From Sclerotinia nivalis (lineage: Eukaryota > Ascomycota > Leotiomycetes > Helotiales > Sclerotiniaceae): DNA of 64,000 nt. The notes under the pieces were generated by a model. It did not search any database, was not told the origin of the DNA, and saw only the letters and a list, made by a program, of their open reading frames with translations. The DNA lies in NCBI GenBank assembly GCA_029531795.1, contig JAPEIS010000010.1:124001-188000 (forward strand), written 5' to 3'. Of the stretch, positions 1 through 12,333 are shown one piece after another; the stretch's first letter is position 1, and each line of letters starts with the position of its first letter. Position numbers and translations under genes: made by a program.

Positions 1-75
1 ATAGAAGTGAGTGTATGCATGTGTGCCTAAGGCACACATGATCACGTGCAGGTGAAGGGAGATGAACCCGTAACA
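1..75 (-). repeat. Partial LTR of chromovirus family A
   Basis: These 75 bases match the last 75 bases of the LTR at 11160-11322 without visible change, ending in CCCGTAACA. The next five bases (AATTC, 76-80) would be the target-site duplication. The rest of the LTR and its element lie to the left of the window. The reading direction of the family is minus here. The match to the intact LTR suggests little RIP in this piece. Confidence 0.85.
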
Positions 76-229
76 AATTCATTGTAAAACTTACATTCAG
101 ATTATATATAATCAAATAATTACTTCAAATAAATATAGCGAATCTTATTTTTCAAAACGACGAAGAAGAAGATCTCGAAAAGACAAATATAGAATTAGTA
201 TATCGATATCTAGGGTATTTCAATTACAA

Positions 230-1345
230 TCAAATGAATAGATTGAAAAAAAATCTGAAGGATTGAAATTTGCTAAGAGATTCAAAACAAAAGAAAAAAG
301 AGCTTGTGGATTATGCTTTTCAGAATAAATGAAAGAATATTTCAACAAAGAGATAGTTATTTGTATATTCAAAAAGCTTCGATATATATATTGTGATTTT
401 TTAGGAATTCTTTTTTCTTCGATAAATAGAAATAAATATTTTTTTCTCATTACAAATAATATTACAAAAATTGATTGGACATATTATACGAAGGATAAAA
501 AGGCTACAATAATGGTTTTTGTTTTAATGGATTTTATCAAAGAAATTGAAAACGAAATAGAAGAAAAAGTTGTAATTGTTTGTACAGATAATGAAAAAGA
601 TGAATTTGATATAGTATTTCAAAACGAATTCAAGAAATTTGATATACAATTCGAATCTTTTCCTTTAGGAAAGTATTTTATGAATGAAATCGTTAAGAAA
701 CAAATTCAAGATGTTAATATTAGATCTAGAAATTTATTCGATTAAACAAATATACCAAATGATTAATAGAAGTTGATAATTCGTTATATTGTTTGGTTAT
801 ATAATAGAGCTTCAATGAAAGTTTTATTATTTGGGAAATCAGGATCTTTATTTACAGCGATAATTCCTTTCGAAGTATACTACAGCAGATTATCGAATTT
901 CTCGAATCTACGAATATTTGATTGTAAAGTATTCGCTTTCAATCTTCAATATCTAGGAAAACTAACAAAGAAGTTTGAATCACAAATATTAAAAAGGGAT
1001 TTTGTATTTATTGAAATAAATAGATATTATATTTATCTTTTATTTAGTCTTCTTTTTAAGAAGATAATAAAAATTGTAAATGTTGATTTCAATGAATATA
1101 ATTTTCCATTTAAAGAAACTCCAATTGAATCAAAGTCTGGTATAAACAAAGCAATTCTAAGATCTAATACAAACAAAGCAATTTCAAAGTTTGGTATAGA
1201 TAGGGCAATTTCAAAATCTGGTATAGATAAAGCAACCCTAAGGTTTGGTACAGACAGGGCAACTTCAAAATCTAGTACAGATAAGAGAGTTTCAAAAGCT
1301 AAGAAGAGAAATCCATTGTCTACAATGGAAAGGTTTCAATAAAAG
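230..1345 (+). pseudogene. Copia integrase remnant
   Basis: A Cys-pair zinc-binding segment (ACGLC near 301-316) is followed by DFLGILFSSINRNKYFFLIT (near 390-460), which matches the start of the copia rve integrase core. WTYYTKDKKAT and the VCTDNEKDEF block at about 575-610 correspond to the second catalytic Asp region (TDNGxEF in functional copies). The segment at 773-1342 continues with YNRASMKVLLFGKSG, LRIFDCKVFAF and a hydrophilic linker. The frame is broken between 745 and 773 and at 1342. In live elements integrase inserts the cDNA into chromosomes; this copy cannot be functional. Confidence 0.8.
1136..1297 (+). repeat. Six 27-bp tandem repeats in the copia linker
   Basis: Six consecutive nine-residue units are readable in one frame: SGINKAILR, SNTNKAISK, FGIDRAISK, SGIDKATLR, FGTDRATSK, SSTDKRVSK. 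They lie between the integrase core and the reverse transcriptase. The differences between units are mostly RIP-type, so the units were probably more alike originally. The segment is basic and low in complexity. Confidence 0.85.
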
Positions 1346-1699
1346 AAAAAAGGAAGACTTTTGGTATAGAAGGAGATTCTACAAATAGATGTTAATATAA
1401 TTAGAAATTTATTGAATATTGCTTGTAAATACTATTTGAGAAAGGTTTTTAGTGATCAAATTGTATAACAAATAAAAGCCTTGAAAGTTGTTGTTATTAA
1501 TACTGAAAATTCTGTTTAAATTGATAATCCAGTAGTGCTTTTTGAAGCAATAGAATTTAAGGAGGTTATACGAAAAGATAGTAAACAATAGTTAAAAATT
1601 ATCAGATCTGAATTGATTAGTTTTTGGAAGAACAGTATATTCGAGATTATACAAGGGGAAGTACCAGGAGATAAGAAACTGATGATTTTCAAATAAGTT

Positions 1700-3150
1700 T
1701 TGTAAAACAAAATGAATCAATTCAATAAGATAACTAAACGAAAGGCTAGATTTGTTGTAAAAGGATATTTACAAAAGGAAAGTATTGATTTCAAAAAAAC
1801 ATTTATAAGAATTGGGAGATATTCTATATTGAGAATTTTACTTGTTAAAGCTGTATCTGAAGATTTAGAAATAGATAATATGAATATGGATATTGTTTTT
1901 CTTAATAAGAAATTAACAGATACAGAAATACTAATGGAAATTCTATAATTCTTTAAAAAAGTGTTCCTTGAAATCAAAGAAATGCTTCAGAAAAACCTTC
2001 AAAAAATTAAAGTTTTTTTCAAATTCAAAAAGTCATTTTATAGTTTTAAACAAGCCCCGAGAATTTAATAATTAGTAATTAAAAAGTTCTTTAAAGAATT
2101 AGATTTATTAGTTTTTTTTGTAAATCCAAATCTATTTGTTAGCAAAGGTATTTCTATTCTCCTATACATCAACAATATACTAATTGTCGGGAAACGAATA
2201 GATATCGATAAAATCAAGAAAAGGATTAATAAACAATGAAAATACAAGGATTTAAAGTCTACTCAAATATTTCTAGAACTTTAGATCGAACGAAATAGAG
2301 TAAAACAAATCTTCAAAATTCATAATTCAAATTATACGAAAAAAATCCTCCAACGATTTCAAATCGATGATTCTACAAAGAAGAATCTACCATTTCCCCC
2401 AGGAATAATTATTTATATAATAAAAATTGAAGAATTATTCGAAAAGAATAATAAGAATTTATATCTACAAATCATGAGTTCAACAATATATCTAACAAAT
2501 TGTAATCGATCCGATATCTCTTTTGTTATAGAATAATTAACTAAAATTATACAATCATCTAAAGAACAACATTTTGTTTATACAAAATATCTATTTCAAT
2601 ATCTTACAAATACAATCGATATTAGTTTAGTATATTCAGAACGATTACAACAATTACTTTTCGAATACAATGTTTTCATAGATTCTATATAGGGTTTTGA
2701 ACAACAAAACAAATCAATTCAGGGCGTTATAATTATAAGATATAAAGGAACAATAGTCTAATCGTTTATAAAGCAGAAATCTATCTTTCAAAGTACAATA
2801 AAGATAGAGATCATTGCTGCAAATAAAGGATCTAAGGAATTAATATAGATGGAAAAGCTAGTTCAAGATCTAAGGGAAAAATCTTCGATCGAATCATTTA
2901 TTCCAACGTTATATTGCGATAACAAAAACAGTATAGATTGGATTAAGGAAAATAAGTTTCATAACAAAGCAAAGTATATTAATATCAAATGGCATTATAT
3001 TAAAGACAATATAATTAATACAAACAGACTTAGAGTTTTATAGATTACAAGAATCGATCAAATAGCGGATATTCTTACCAAACAACTTATATACCCTGGT
3101 TTTTATACACATTGCACTAATTTAGAACTCGATATTGATGTAGAATAATT
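1700..3150 (+). pseudogene. Copia reverse transcriptase and RNase H remnant
   Basis: The RVT_2 start is clear at 1738-1800 (KARFVVKGYLQKESIDFKKT). The catalytic YVDD box appears near 2160 as YINN followed by ILIVGKR, so both Asp codons have become Asn by G-to-A change. RNase H follows at 2849-3043 (LYCDNKNSIDWIKENKFHNK and HYIKDN), ending near 3147. Stops such as TAG and TAA sit where Gln or Trp codons are expected. The enzyme would copy element RNA into cDNA in an active copy. Confidence 0.8.
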
Positions 3151-3443
3151 AAAAGTACTTTTGTACCATAATATAAACTTAGAATTATAGATTACTGAAC
3201 TTTTATAAGGAGATTAAACAATACAACTATAACTGAAGACTAGAACATTACTACAGAAGTTAACAAGACTCCATTATACATTTCATATAATTCTTTAATA
3301 ATTATGATTTCTGACTATAAAAAGAATGTTAGAATACGTGATGCTCGCTAATACTAGCTTCCGCACTAGTATAATATCTCTTTAAACTGTACTATAGAAT
3401 ATTAGTTACACATACAATAATATATGCTTGATTGCCCTTCCAA

Positions 3444-4560
3444 CAAAGATAAAGAGTCTTTTTTACAAAACTCGATTTAAAAGATACTTATTATCAAATA
3501 TATATATAAGAAAGCGATAAATGGAAGATAGCTTTCTATATTCAATATAGCCAATTTGAATATCTAATTATGTCTTTTGGTTTGATCAATGCTTTTGCTA
3601 CTTTTCAAACTTATATTAATCAAGTATTCATTGGTTTTATAAATAGCATTTGTGTTATATATTTAGATAATATTTTCATTTATTTTAAGAATAAAAAAAT
3701 ATATACTATTGATATTCGTAAGGTTCTTATTAGATTGATTGAATATAAATTCTATACAAAATTGAAGAAATATATATTTTATATATATGAAATTGAATTC
3801 TTAGATTTTATTATATCAAGCAAAGGTATTATTATAAAATCAAATAGAATATATACAATTATAGAATAATTAAAATCAAAATCATTTCATAATGTTTAGG
3901 TCTTTTTGGGCTTTGCGAAATTTTATCGCTGATTTATCGCTGGGTATTTACGAATCGTTTATAGTTTAATTGATTTGTTAAAAAGTACCAAAAAAGGAAA
4001 AACTGTATTGGAATTTAAATAAACTAAGAAAACTCAAAAAGCTTTTGATAATCTGAAAAAGGCTTTCACTATTGTATCAATACTTAAACATTTTGGATTA
4101 GTATTTCGAATCCTATTCGAAATAGATACTTCTGAATTTGCTTTGGAATGTATACTTTTTTAATTGTTTTTTGAGAATCTAAATGATTCTATTACTTTCT
4201 GATGATATCCCGTTGCTTTTTATTCAAGAAAACTTATTTCGGTTGAATAAAGATATTTTATATATAATTAGGAACTCCTAATCATTTATATAGCTTTTGT
4301 TCAATGATAGTATTATATTGTAAATAATCAATATACAATTGTAGTTAAAACAAATCACAATAGTTTTCAATATTTTATAGAAATAAAACAACTTAATAAA
4401 CAACAAGTATAATAAATTGAAGTTTTAATTGTTTATGATTTCATAATTATATATAGATCAGGGAAATTGAATCTTGTTGATAATTTGTTGAGAAGATTTG
4501 ATTATACCGAAGATATAAATAGAATCAATAAAATACTGTCTATATTATAAAATAAATTAA
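3444..4560 (+). pseudogene. Gypsy F reverse transcriptase/RNase H remnant
   Basis: FFTKLDLKDTYYQI (near 3450) and MSFGLINAFATFQTYINQ (3570-3623) are the gypsy RT palm motifs. The catalytic box at about 3655-3685 reads YLDN where active copies have YLDD, a G-to-A lesion. RNase H-like sequence follows from about 4090 (FRILFEIDTSEFA). Several in-frame stops are present. The right edge is cut by insertion of element A. Confidence 0.75.
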
Positions 4561-4572
4561 GGAATACTATAG

Positions 4573-4735
4573 TATCACGGTGAGGGAAAAGGTATGTGTA
4601 GGTTTGATCTATTGTTGTACTACGAGAAGGAGAAGAAGATCAAGGAGGTGATCTGACTATATAGAAATGAATATATGTATGTGTGTTTAAAGTATATATA
4701 ATCACATACAGATAAAAGGAGATGAATCTGTAACA
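4573..4735 (-). repeat. 3' LTR of element A
   Basis: This 163-bp LTR begins TATCACGGTG and ends CTGTAACA on the plus strand, so it reads TGTTACAG...CCGTGATA on the element strand. Compared with 11160-11322 it carries several RIP-type changes (for example AAGTATAT where the other copy has AAGGCACA). The TSD TATAG precedes it at 4568-4572. Confidence 0.93.
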
Positions 4736-4765
4736 GTATCTCTTTCTCAAAAAACCTATTTAATC

Positions 4766-5300
4766 CTAAATGGGTATTAAAAAATAAAGAAAAATAAAGA
4801 AAAAATATAGATCTCTTTCTTCAATTAAATCCTTGAACAAAAAACATATGATATCCCTTAATGATATTATATCCCTTATTGTTATAATATGTAATATACT
4901 TTTAGGCGAAATAAACAATCTTGATACAAATGGATCTTTGTAGAATGGATGTAGCAATCGCGTTGTGTAACTCCGATTGCAAATTCTGTGGTTCTGGTTG
5001 TAATATAGTAGTGTCGGGATACTTTAGGATCCAAATTGGCGGTTTTGGCTTTTTTGAATGAAGGTGATGATATTCGATAAAAATCTTTTCGTTATCTTTT
5101 AAGTCATTAATTGATTGTTAAGTTGGTGTATAGTATCTTTATTTGATCAAATAATGATGGCCATCTTTATCATGATTATCTAGAACTCTTTCAAATATCC
5201 ATTTCTGAACAAGCTTATTCTCATCGTTGTCCTGTTCCAAAATTCTGTTCTGTATAATCAGGGATTCTGATTCGTTAATTATTGTTTAAGCCAAAAAGTA
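4766..5300 (-). pseudogene. Element A integrase C-terminal/chromodomain tail
   Basis: On the minus strand a stretch near 5240-5130 corresponds to the chromodomain that is easier to read in sister element E (36890-37050), and 4957-4766 is the conserved C-terminal tail (LHPFYKDPFVS and following). Chromodomains of chromoviruses bind histone marks and steer insertion to heterochromatin, which fits the nested position. Stops break the frame. Confidence 0.6.
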
Positions 5301-5954
5301 AAGATTAGCATAAGCTGAAAGTAAAAGAGAATAATAGAAAACAAAGAAGATTTTAATATTCTCAAATAATTGAACAAAATAAATACAAGAATAAACTTTG
5401 ATAATCTTATAAGGGCCGATCCATTTATCATCTAGCTTTTTTGCTTTACGCGAAGTCTTCATATTCTTGATATTGACAAAGACTTTCTGGCCAGCCGTGT
5501 AGCGAGGTGAGTCAGAACGATAACGGTTAGCATAGTTCTCATAAATAACAATTGCTTGTTATACAAAAGCACGAAATTGCTTTAAGATATATTCTATACA
5601 ATCTACAATCCTATTACCTTTAAAAATTTTTTGTTTTTATACTAGAGTCATATTCAATGGACAAGGTTTACTAAACTCAATACCTAGATATAGATTAAAG
5701 TTATAATTGACAAAGAAAAACAAGTAATTAGTTGTTTCAGAAACCAAATTATTGAATGCAAATTCAGCTAAGAGTAACCAATCCAATTAATCGTTTTGAT
5801 GATAATTAACAAAAGTTTGTAAATACTACTCTAGAATCGAATTAATATATTCAATTTGATTATCTATTTGAAGATGAAAAGCTGAAGAATGTTTTAAGGT
5901 AACTCCCAACCACTCCAAAAGTTGTAACCAGAATCCTAATATGAATTGCATTCT

Positions 5955-6446
5955 TCAATCGGAAATGATATTATCCGGAAATCCATAAAGTATATAAATG
6001 TAGCTAATAAAAACATCGATTAGCTCCTCTATCGTTAGTATATATATACCAATAAAATATCTCATTTTGGTTAGCCTGTAAACTACCATTAAGATATATT
6101 TATAGATAGAATTATAACAAATGCAATTCAGAAGCAATGTAATATAATCGATTGAGATATCAAACTATATACGAAAAGAAACAAACAATAATTTCAAAAA
6201 TCCGGGAAGCACTGATTTGAACGATTTGATACAAATACAAAATTCGCAGGCCTTCATATAAAACACGATCTCCAAATACATATTAGGCCACCAATATATA
6301 CAAAAAACAAAATCGATTGTTTTAGTTCGACCAAAATAGCTAGTAAAACCAAAAGAATAAATTCGATAGATAATTTGGAGTTTGAGCTTATCGTTTAATG
6401 AAACCCAAATCTTATCCCAATAATAAATTCTATTATTTTGAACCAA
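5955..6446 (-). pseudogene. Element A integrase remnant
   Basis: The zinc-binding H2C2 part is at 6446-6165 (YWDKIWVSLNDKLKLQIIYR, then FCIYWWPNMYLEIVFYMKAC with CEFC). The core start follows at 6137-5955 (YKYILMVVYRLTKMRYFIGI, then GFPDNIISD, where active elements have a SDRG motif). A frame break lies between 6165 and 6137. Further core sequence towards 5300 is decayed. Confidence 0.75.
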
Positions 6447-6491
6447 ACAATCTTATATAATAATCCGAAGGGTTTTATAATGCTCTTTTGG

Positions 6492-7154
6492 TTATTTAGT
6501 TATTGATGAATCGTTAAAAGCAAAGATAAGTTGATTTGCGATATCGGACCTAGTATATACTACATCGATTAAGATATCAATTGATTGATTGTAAAATGAT
6601 ACTATTGTCTTCACTAATGTTAAATTGATATATCCAATCAAATCCTTATAAAGGTCGTCGTCAAAACGGTTTTGAGGGAAAACAACGCGTTCTCGATTCT
6701 TTAGACGTTCATCGTTTGGATCAAAGCGATACAATCGATCTTTGTGTTTTCTATTTAGTGTGTCTGATCGAATAACTTTGTTTCCTGATCGATAGATTAT
6801 ACGGAAATTATATTGAAACAGAAATTCAAATTATTGTATTTGTTGTTGATTGAGAGCTTTTGTAATTATATAATATTCGAGGTTCTTGTAATCAATGAGA
6901 ATCTCGAACTCCTTTTGTAAACTTTGGAGTTCTAAGTGCTATTCTTCCATTGCCTTGATAATAGCGAATAATTCTTTATTATAGATCTCATAATTATATT
7001 CCGCTATTATATACTTAGATGAAAAGTAAACAACTAGATACAAAATATTATCATCATTATATTGCAAGAGAACTCCTTCTAAAGCCCAATCGAAAATATC
7101 AATTTCCAAAACAGTTTTCCGCTTGTAATCAAAGTATACTAAAACCAACACCAT
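6492..7154 (-). pseudogene. Element A RNase H and connection remnant
   Basis: 7154-6939 reads FDYKRKTVLEIDIFDWALEGVLLQ and then [21 protein letters not shown], the typical gypsy RNase H block (ETDASDxAxGxVL and KELLAI). 6734-6492 continues with the segment joining RNase H to integrase (YRFDPNDERLKNRE). Frame breaks are at about 6935 and 6740. Confidence 0.75.
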
Positions 7155-7223
7155 TATAAAAGCTCTTTTTAAAGCATTAAAAGCTTTTGTATGATCTGTG
7201 ATCCAATCCTATGTAATATTCTT

Positions 7224-8057
7224 CTACAAAAGATCGTTGAAAGAGCAACAAATCTTTGAAAAATCTTTTATAAAACGTCGATAGAAATTAACGAAACCAA
7301 GAAATCGTTGTAAATCTTTTATATATAAAGGCAATTCCCAAAATGTAATAGCCGTAACCTTTTCTTGATCCATTTCGATGCTTTCGATTGTAATGATAAG
7401 ATCCAAATATTTTGTTTTTATGGTTTCGAATTCGCATTTGTTAATATCAATCTGTAATCCAGTATTCATTAACTTTTGAACTATTTGATGGATATGCTTT
7501 TTATGTTCTATAGGATTATCAGAGTAGATTAAGATATCATCGAGATATACAATGCAATATTTGTTTAACTCGTTGAAAAGTATATGATTGATATAATATT
7601 GGAACAATGCAGGTACATTGCAAAGACCGAAAGGTATAACCAGAGATTCAAAAAGATCAAAACGAATAATAAATGCAGTTTTCCATTCATCCCCTTTAAC
7701 GATTCGTAATTTGTTGAATATTACAATAATATCAAGTTTAGTATAAATTTTTATATTGCAAAAAGCATCCAGTGTTTCATGAACAATAAATAATGGATAA
7801 CGATTCTTTATAATAACGTTATTTAGTTCTCGATAATCTTGACAAATACAGACCCCCCCTTCCAGCTTGGCAGCCAATAGCAAAGGAGAAGCGCATTGCA
7901 ATCTCGATTCCCGAATAAACCCTTTAGAAAGATTATCATCAAGCCATTTACATATCATTACCAATTCCATTAACGATAAAGGATGGTTTTTGAAATAAAA
8001 TGGCTCTTTACTAAATATCAATTTAATTTTATAATCCCAGATTCGATGAAACAGCAA
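7224..8057 (-). pseudogene. Element A reverse transcriptase, nearly intact
   Basis: A 277-codon open stretch covers most of the gypsy RT: ICQDYRELNNVIIKNRYPL, YTKLDIIVIFNKLRI, FESLVIPFGLCNVPALFQYY, the intact catalytic YLDDILIYSD near 7545-7515, and QRFLGFVNFYRRFIKDFS at its C-terminal end. It is the best preserved RT of the family in this window. The YLDD aspartates are present, but the flanking protease and RNase H are in broken frames, so it would not be made as part of a working polyprotein. Confidence 0.88.
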
Positions 8058-9131
8058 TTTATCTATATAACATAGAAGGAAAACAAAAAGTTTGTCTTGT
8101 AATCATATAGGAAACCTTTATTGTATTTGATCATCACTAAAGAGAGATTTGCCAATTAAAAATTTGTCGATATCAATCTCAAAGACTTTTCGCAAATAAA
8201 ACAGCTTGTAACAATTATATATAAAATTATAAAATTGCAATAGGATTCTAAAAAGCATCTCTATTATATTATTTTACTTTTATAAAATCGATCGAAAATC
8301 CTTTTCTATAAATATCGAGGACAATATAGTCTATCGTAAATGATCTTGTTTAACAGTTTTCTATACAACATCCAATTCATCCCATATCAATCGGATAACC
8401 CAAACGTTATTTTATTAACAAAACGAAACAAAACTAAAAGCTTGTAATCAATAAATATTATCTATATTTGAACTTGTATCTTTGTAAATAGATATAAAGA
8501 ATTCCCCAACAAAAAATAAAGGCAAACAGTTTTTTGGATTATGAATAAGCCGACACCGATTTGCAATCTTTAAGATCGATTTTGGATACAGACAATTGGA
8601 AATCATCTGTATTTGATTATTTAATTCTCCACAACGCTTTATTCGATAATAATTCATACCAAACGTCAAACCCTGCTGAAATTCGAAATCAATAGAAGAA
8701 TCGTCAGATTATAATATATAACCTTCATCTGATATCTCTTCAATAAAAAGTTTGTTATAAAAAGTTCTTTTAAAAATAGAAAATGTTTGAATAGATAAAC
8801 AATCGATATCATCCTTTGAACAATCCTCGATATATAAAGAACAATATTTATAAACTATACATTTAACTTTTATATCAAAATCGATAAAAAATTTATTTAA
8901 AAATTCGATAACATCAATAACCTATTATAAAATAACTTTTGCTAAATCCTTTTATTCCTTAATCAAAGATGAAATCGTTGATACAATAATTAACTCTGAA
9001 TCATAACACACCAAACAATTGAAAGCACAATAGTTTGAAGAGAATATTAAATTCATCTCCGTTCAGTTAATAATAAGATTGTAACACTATAACCATAATA
9101 AATCAAAGATTAACAGTATCTTTAATGAAAA

Positions 9132-9362
9132 CTAAATAATATAAAAGAACCAATACTTATAATAATCCCTTATAACGATTTCCATCACAAAATATTCTGT
9201 AATTCTATCAGCAACCTTTTCATCAACAAATCGGAATTCGCAAAAGTAAAGTAAAAATTGTATTTCAATATTGTATTTGAAAGCAAAAGAACGATCAGCA
9301 AAAGCTTCTTCAAAATATCCATTATCAGTGAAACTTATAACAATAAAGGGATTTTCATACAC
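9132..9362 (-). pseudogene. Element A aspartic protease remnant
   Basis: Minus-strand sequence IVISFTDNGYFEEAFADRSFAFKY resembles the start of a retroviral-type protease; DNG stands where active enzymes have DTG or DSG. It lies between gag and RT, as expected. The same block occurs in element E near 32830-32960. Homology is inferred from position and the short motif. Confidence 0.5.
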
Positions 9363-9585
9363 AAAGAATATAATGATTTTAACAAATAGAGATTTGCTAT
9401 TTATAAAGTTAAACTACAATAACTTATCTTTATCCATTCCTCGATTTATCTTTTTGTCCTTAGTATTCCTCTATAAACGATTTTTCGTAAAGATTAATCT
9501 TTTCTCTATTCAGGACTTTTCTTGATTGAATTGGATATAAAAACAACCTTCTCTGACTCGATATAATTTTGCCATTGTATCTGAT

Positions 9586-10560
9586 TCAAATGCTATTGGC
9601 TTTGTATCCAATTACTAATATATCCTTCTCGAAATCCATTGCAATTATTATTAAACCTATTGGCACCTCGAAAAGCCAGAACAGCAATATATTGATCAAA
9701 GACCGGATTAATTGAAACAACAATATTACAATTGAAAAAGATATTAACAAGAACTTATTTATCAAAAAGAAGATTATTATTGACATTATAAATAATATAA
9801 CAATCAATTTGAAGGTAACCGATTCTATTACAACAATTACAAGAAACCATAGAATTAAATTTCTTTTTCTTATTTTGCAAACCCTTTTTTTATTATCCTT
9901 TTTATTTTATTATATCGAAATCTATAAGGTTATTATCAACAATAAATATTTTACCAGAATTTTTGTTATAATATTCAGTATCACAAAGATTCTGACTCCA
10001 AATAAAGAATTTCTTTTATCAATCATTAATATCATCGGCTATACAGAGATTCGAATCACCAATAACCAAAGTTCGAAAAGGAACCATAACCTTTTGCTTC
10101 ATTGTATTAACAATCTCGCAATCAGACTTGTAACAAAAATTAACAAAATAAAACAATATAAAAAAGAAAACCGAAAAGGATTCTTTTAGATTTATAAAAA
10201 ACTTATCGAATTTAAACGAGACTTCCTTTTCGATATTCATAAAGATATATAATTTATCTAATTTGACCAAAAACAAAACAGCAGAATCGAAACAAATAAG
10301 ATCATCAACAAATCTGATGATATCTGTAATACACTTTTATTATATTTGACCATCAAGAAGATTAATAGTATAACTAATCTTCTTTTATTTGAAAACAAAA
10401 AATTGTAAATCGAATATCCAACAGAATTGCAAACCCAATTTCCAGGATTGATAATCCTCTTATCGAATAAAAATATTAGATCTTTCATTTTTAAAAACAA
10501 ATAGATCCTTCTGAATTTGACAGAAAGTAATCGGTTTCTGATTAATAACAGCACTACCGA
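9586..10560 (-). pseudogene. Element A gag remnant
   Basis: 10276-10019 reads LDKLYIFMNIEKEVSFKFDK then NTMKQKVMVPFRTLVIGDSN, a block repeated in C (22164-21907) and E (31168-31490). Position just inside the 5' LTR side and before protease supports gag. No zinc knuckle survives. Gag would form the virus-like particle of the element. Confidence 0.6.
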
Positions 10561-11159
10561 TATCCAGCTAAACTTGTTTGCTAACTAGAGTACAAAGAAG
10601 TTTAACATTTTCCGTTTTGAATTCCTCAATTTTATTTATTTGAATAATAATATGAATAGCTTAAATAATAAAGCAATCTTCGATAACCAAAAAAATATAA
10701 TTCAAATAAACAATTTGTTCATTAGAACCGATAACAAGGTTTGATATCACTAAAGTATTCAATTCTGCTAGGATTTGTATAATAGTAAACTATTGACCGA
10801 AGACTTGTTAAATTTCGATATAAATTCCTTCGATAAAAATAGAAGTCGCACTACCAACAAATATAGAACCAAAAGCTATTATAAAAAGAATTACAATTAT
10901 ACAAAGTAATCGATAAGGAATTTGCAATTGTACAAAAGCAATCAAAAACAGATACAGAAGTCTACAAATAAATATGATCGTACAAAAGCAATCAGGGATC
11001 AAAAGCTACACAAAAGCAGATAAGAAACGCAACCGCACAAAAGCAAACGAGTTACGATGGTGCGAAAGCAATCGAAAATAGATACAGAAGCCTACAGATG
11101 ATTTAGCAAGGTTAGATCATTTTGTAAAGTGACGGAGCCTTTGAAAGGGTAGTACAAAC

Positions 11160-11322
11160 TATCACGGTGAGGGAAAAGGTATATATAGATTTGATCTATT
11201 GTTGTACTACAAGGAGAAGAAGAAGATCAAGGAGGTAACCTGACTATATAGAAGTGAGTGTATGCATGTGTGCCTAAGGCACACATGATCACGTGCAGGT
11301 GAAGGGAGATGAACCCGTAACA
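11160..11322 (-). repeat. 5' LTR of element A
   Basis: This is the best preserved 163-bp LTR of the family. On the element strand it begins TGTTACGGGTTCATC and ends CACCGTGATA. It contains the palindrome TGTGCCTTAGGCACA. The TSD TATAG follows at 11323-11327. Confidence 0.93.
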
Positions 11323-11327
11323 TATAG

Positions 11328-12331
11328 TAATTGTTGCAATTTTTTATTTGACTATAATGAAAACAGAATCCCTGAGAAATATAATAGGCCTTTTTCAAAA
11401 GGATAAATATAATTTGCTTCTTTATAATTCAGAAAGATTATTGATAAAGATTGATTATAAACAATCGTTACTATATCGATTGATTTGTATACTTATAATT
11501 AACAAAACAATATACGAATCAATATCTAAACCAATAAGAAATACTTTATTACAATTTCAAAAGAATAATGATTTTATAAAGAATAAAGAGTATCTAAAGC
11601 TTCGAAGTAGTTTTGTTAAAAATACTATATTTTGGCAAATCAACGTTGATGATCTGTCCAAGTATAATAGACATACCTTTGTATTATCAGATAATATTGT
11701 AAAAACAGAAATCTTATAGATCTATTATAATGATCCTATAGAAGGTTATTGGAATATTAAGAAAATATAGGAAATCTTGAAAAACAAGTATTTCTGATAT
11801 AGTATAATGAAAGATATAAAAAAGCATATACAGATATATTCTATCTATCAAAGGACAATTATAAAACGATATCGGTTTTATAACGAGTTATAAACTTTAT
11901 TACTTTTTTCAAATCTTTAGAAAGAAATAATAATAGATTTTATTATAGATTTACTCTTTTTTAAAATAAATAAATATATATACAATATTGTACTTGTAAT
12001 TATCAATAGATATACGAAATTCGTTCGATATATTTTAATTAATAAAATAATAACTTTACTAGAACTAACATAAATTCTATTTCGATATATTTTTAAAGAT
12101 TTTGATATATCAAAAAGGATAATATCTGATAAAGGATTACAATTTACAAATAAATTTTGGAGCAATTTAATATTTTATTTAAGAATTCGCCACAAATTAT
12201 TTATAGTATTTTATCTACAAATCGATGATCAAATAGAACGTCAAAATCAAAATTTAATTTATTATATTATTTGTTATACAAATTGAAGATAGGACAATTG
12301 AATTGTATTATTATCCTTAATAGAATTCATA
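11328..12331 (+). pseudogene. Gypsy F integrase remnant
   Basis: Continues the gypsy remnant after element A. The zinc-binding block lies at about 11570-11850. The core reads IVLVIINRYTKFVRYILINK (about 11985-12045), IISDKGLQFTNKFW (12120-12160) and QIDDQIERQNQNL (12210-12255), matching the DRxTK, SDRGxQF and Q-T-DGQ-ER motifs of gypsy integrase. RIP stops interrupt it. The 3' end is cut by the Tc1 element at 12334. Confidence 0.8.
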
Positions 12332-12333
12332 TA

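Larger units (their letters stand above)
76..3430 (+). mobile_element. Ty1/copia retrotransposon remnant, RIP-degraded
   Basis: Plus-strand pieces of a copia polyprotein appear in the order gag-pre-integrase, integrase, reverse transcriptase, RNase H, which is the copia order. Stops and frameshifts occur throughout, mostly explained by G-to-A and C-to-T changes. The gag and protease part is missing; it probably lies left of the family A insertion that ends at 75. After RNase H a purine run near 3205 (AAGGAGA) could be the polypurine tract, and 3214 to about 3430 would then be LTR sequence, but the second LTR is not in the window, so the ends are uncertain. The gypsy remnant F begins at about 3440. 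Confidence 0.8.
4573..11322 (-). mobile_element. Full-length chromovirus A (Ty3/gypsy), nested in F
   Basis: The element is 6750 bp, with 163-bp LTRs at both ends and a perfect 5-bp TSD (TATAG). On the minus strand the order is 5' LTR, gag, protease, RT, RNase H, integrase, chromodomain-like tail, 3' LTR. A purine tract (GAGAAAGAGA on the minus strand, near 4736-4755) precedes the 3' LTR. It is the least mutated of the three family copies here: its RT has a 277-codon open stretch with an intact YLDD. Elements C and E and the LTR end at 1-75 belong to the same family. Gag and integrase segments still contain stops, so it is not expected to be active. Confidence 0.92.
3440..12333 (+). mobile_element. 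Ty3/gypsy remnant F, split by element A
   Basis: Gypsy reverse transcriptase and RNase H (3440-4572) and integrase (11328-12333) are on the plus strand, in the gypsy order. They are interrupted by the full element A (4573-11322), whose insertion duplicated TATAG (4568-4572 and 11323-11327). Removing A rejoins the two halves. No LTR, gag or protease of F was found, so F is truncated at its 5' end near 3440, where it meets the copia remnant, and at its 3' end at the Tc1 element. Confidence 0.75.

Noticed and set aside
1136..1297. CRISPR-like array
   Set aside because: The 27-bp units are direct tandem copies without spacers and are in frame inside a copia polyprotein in a eukaryotic genome.
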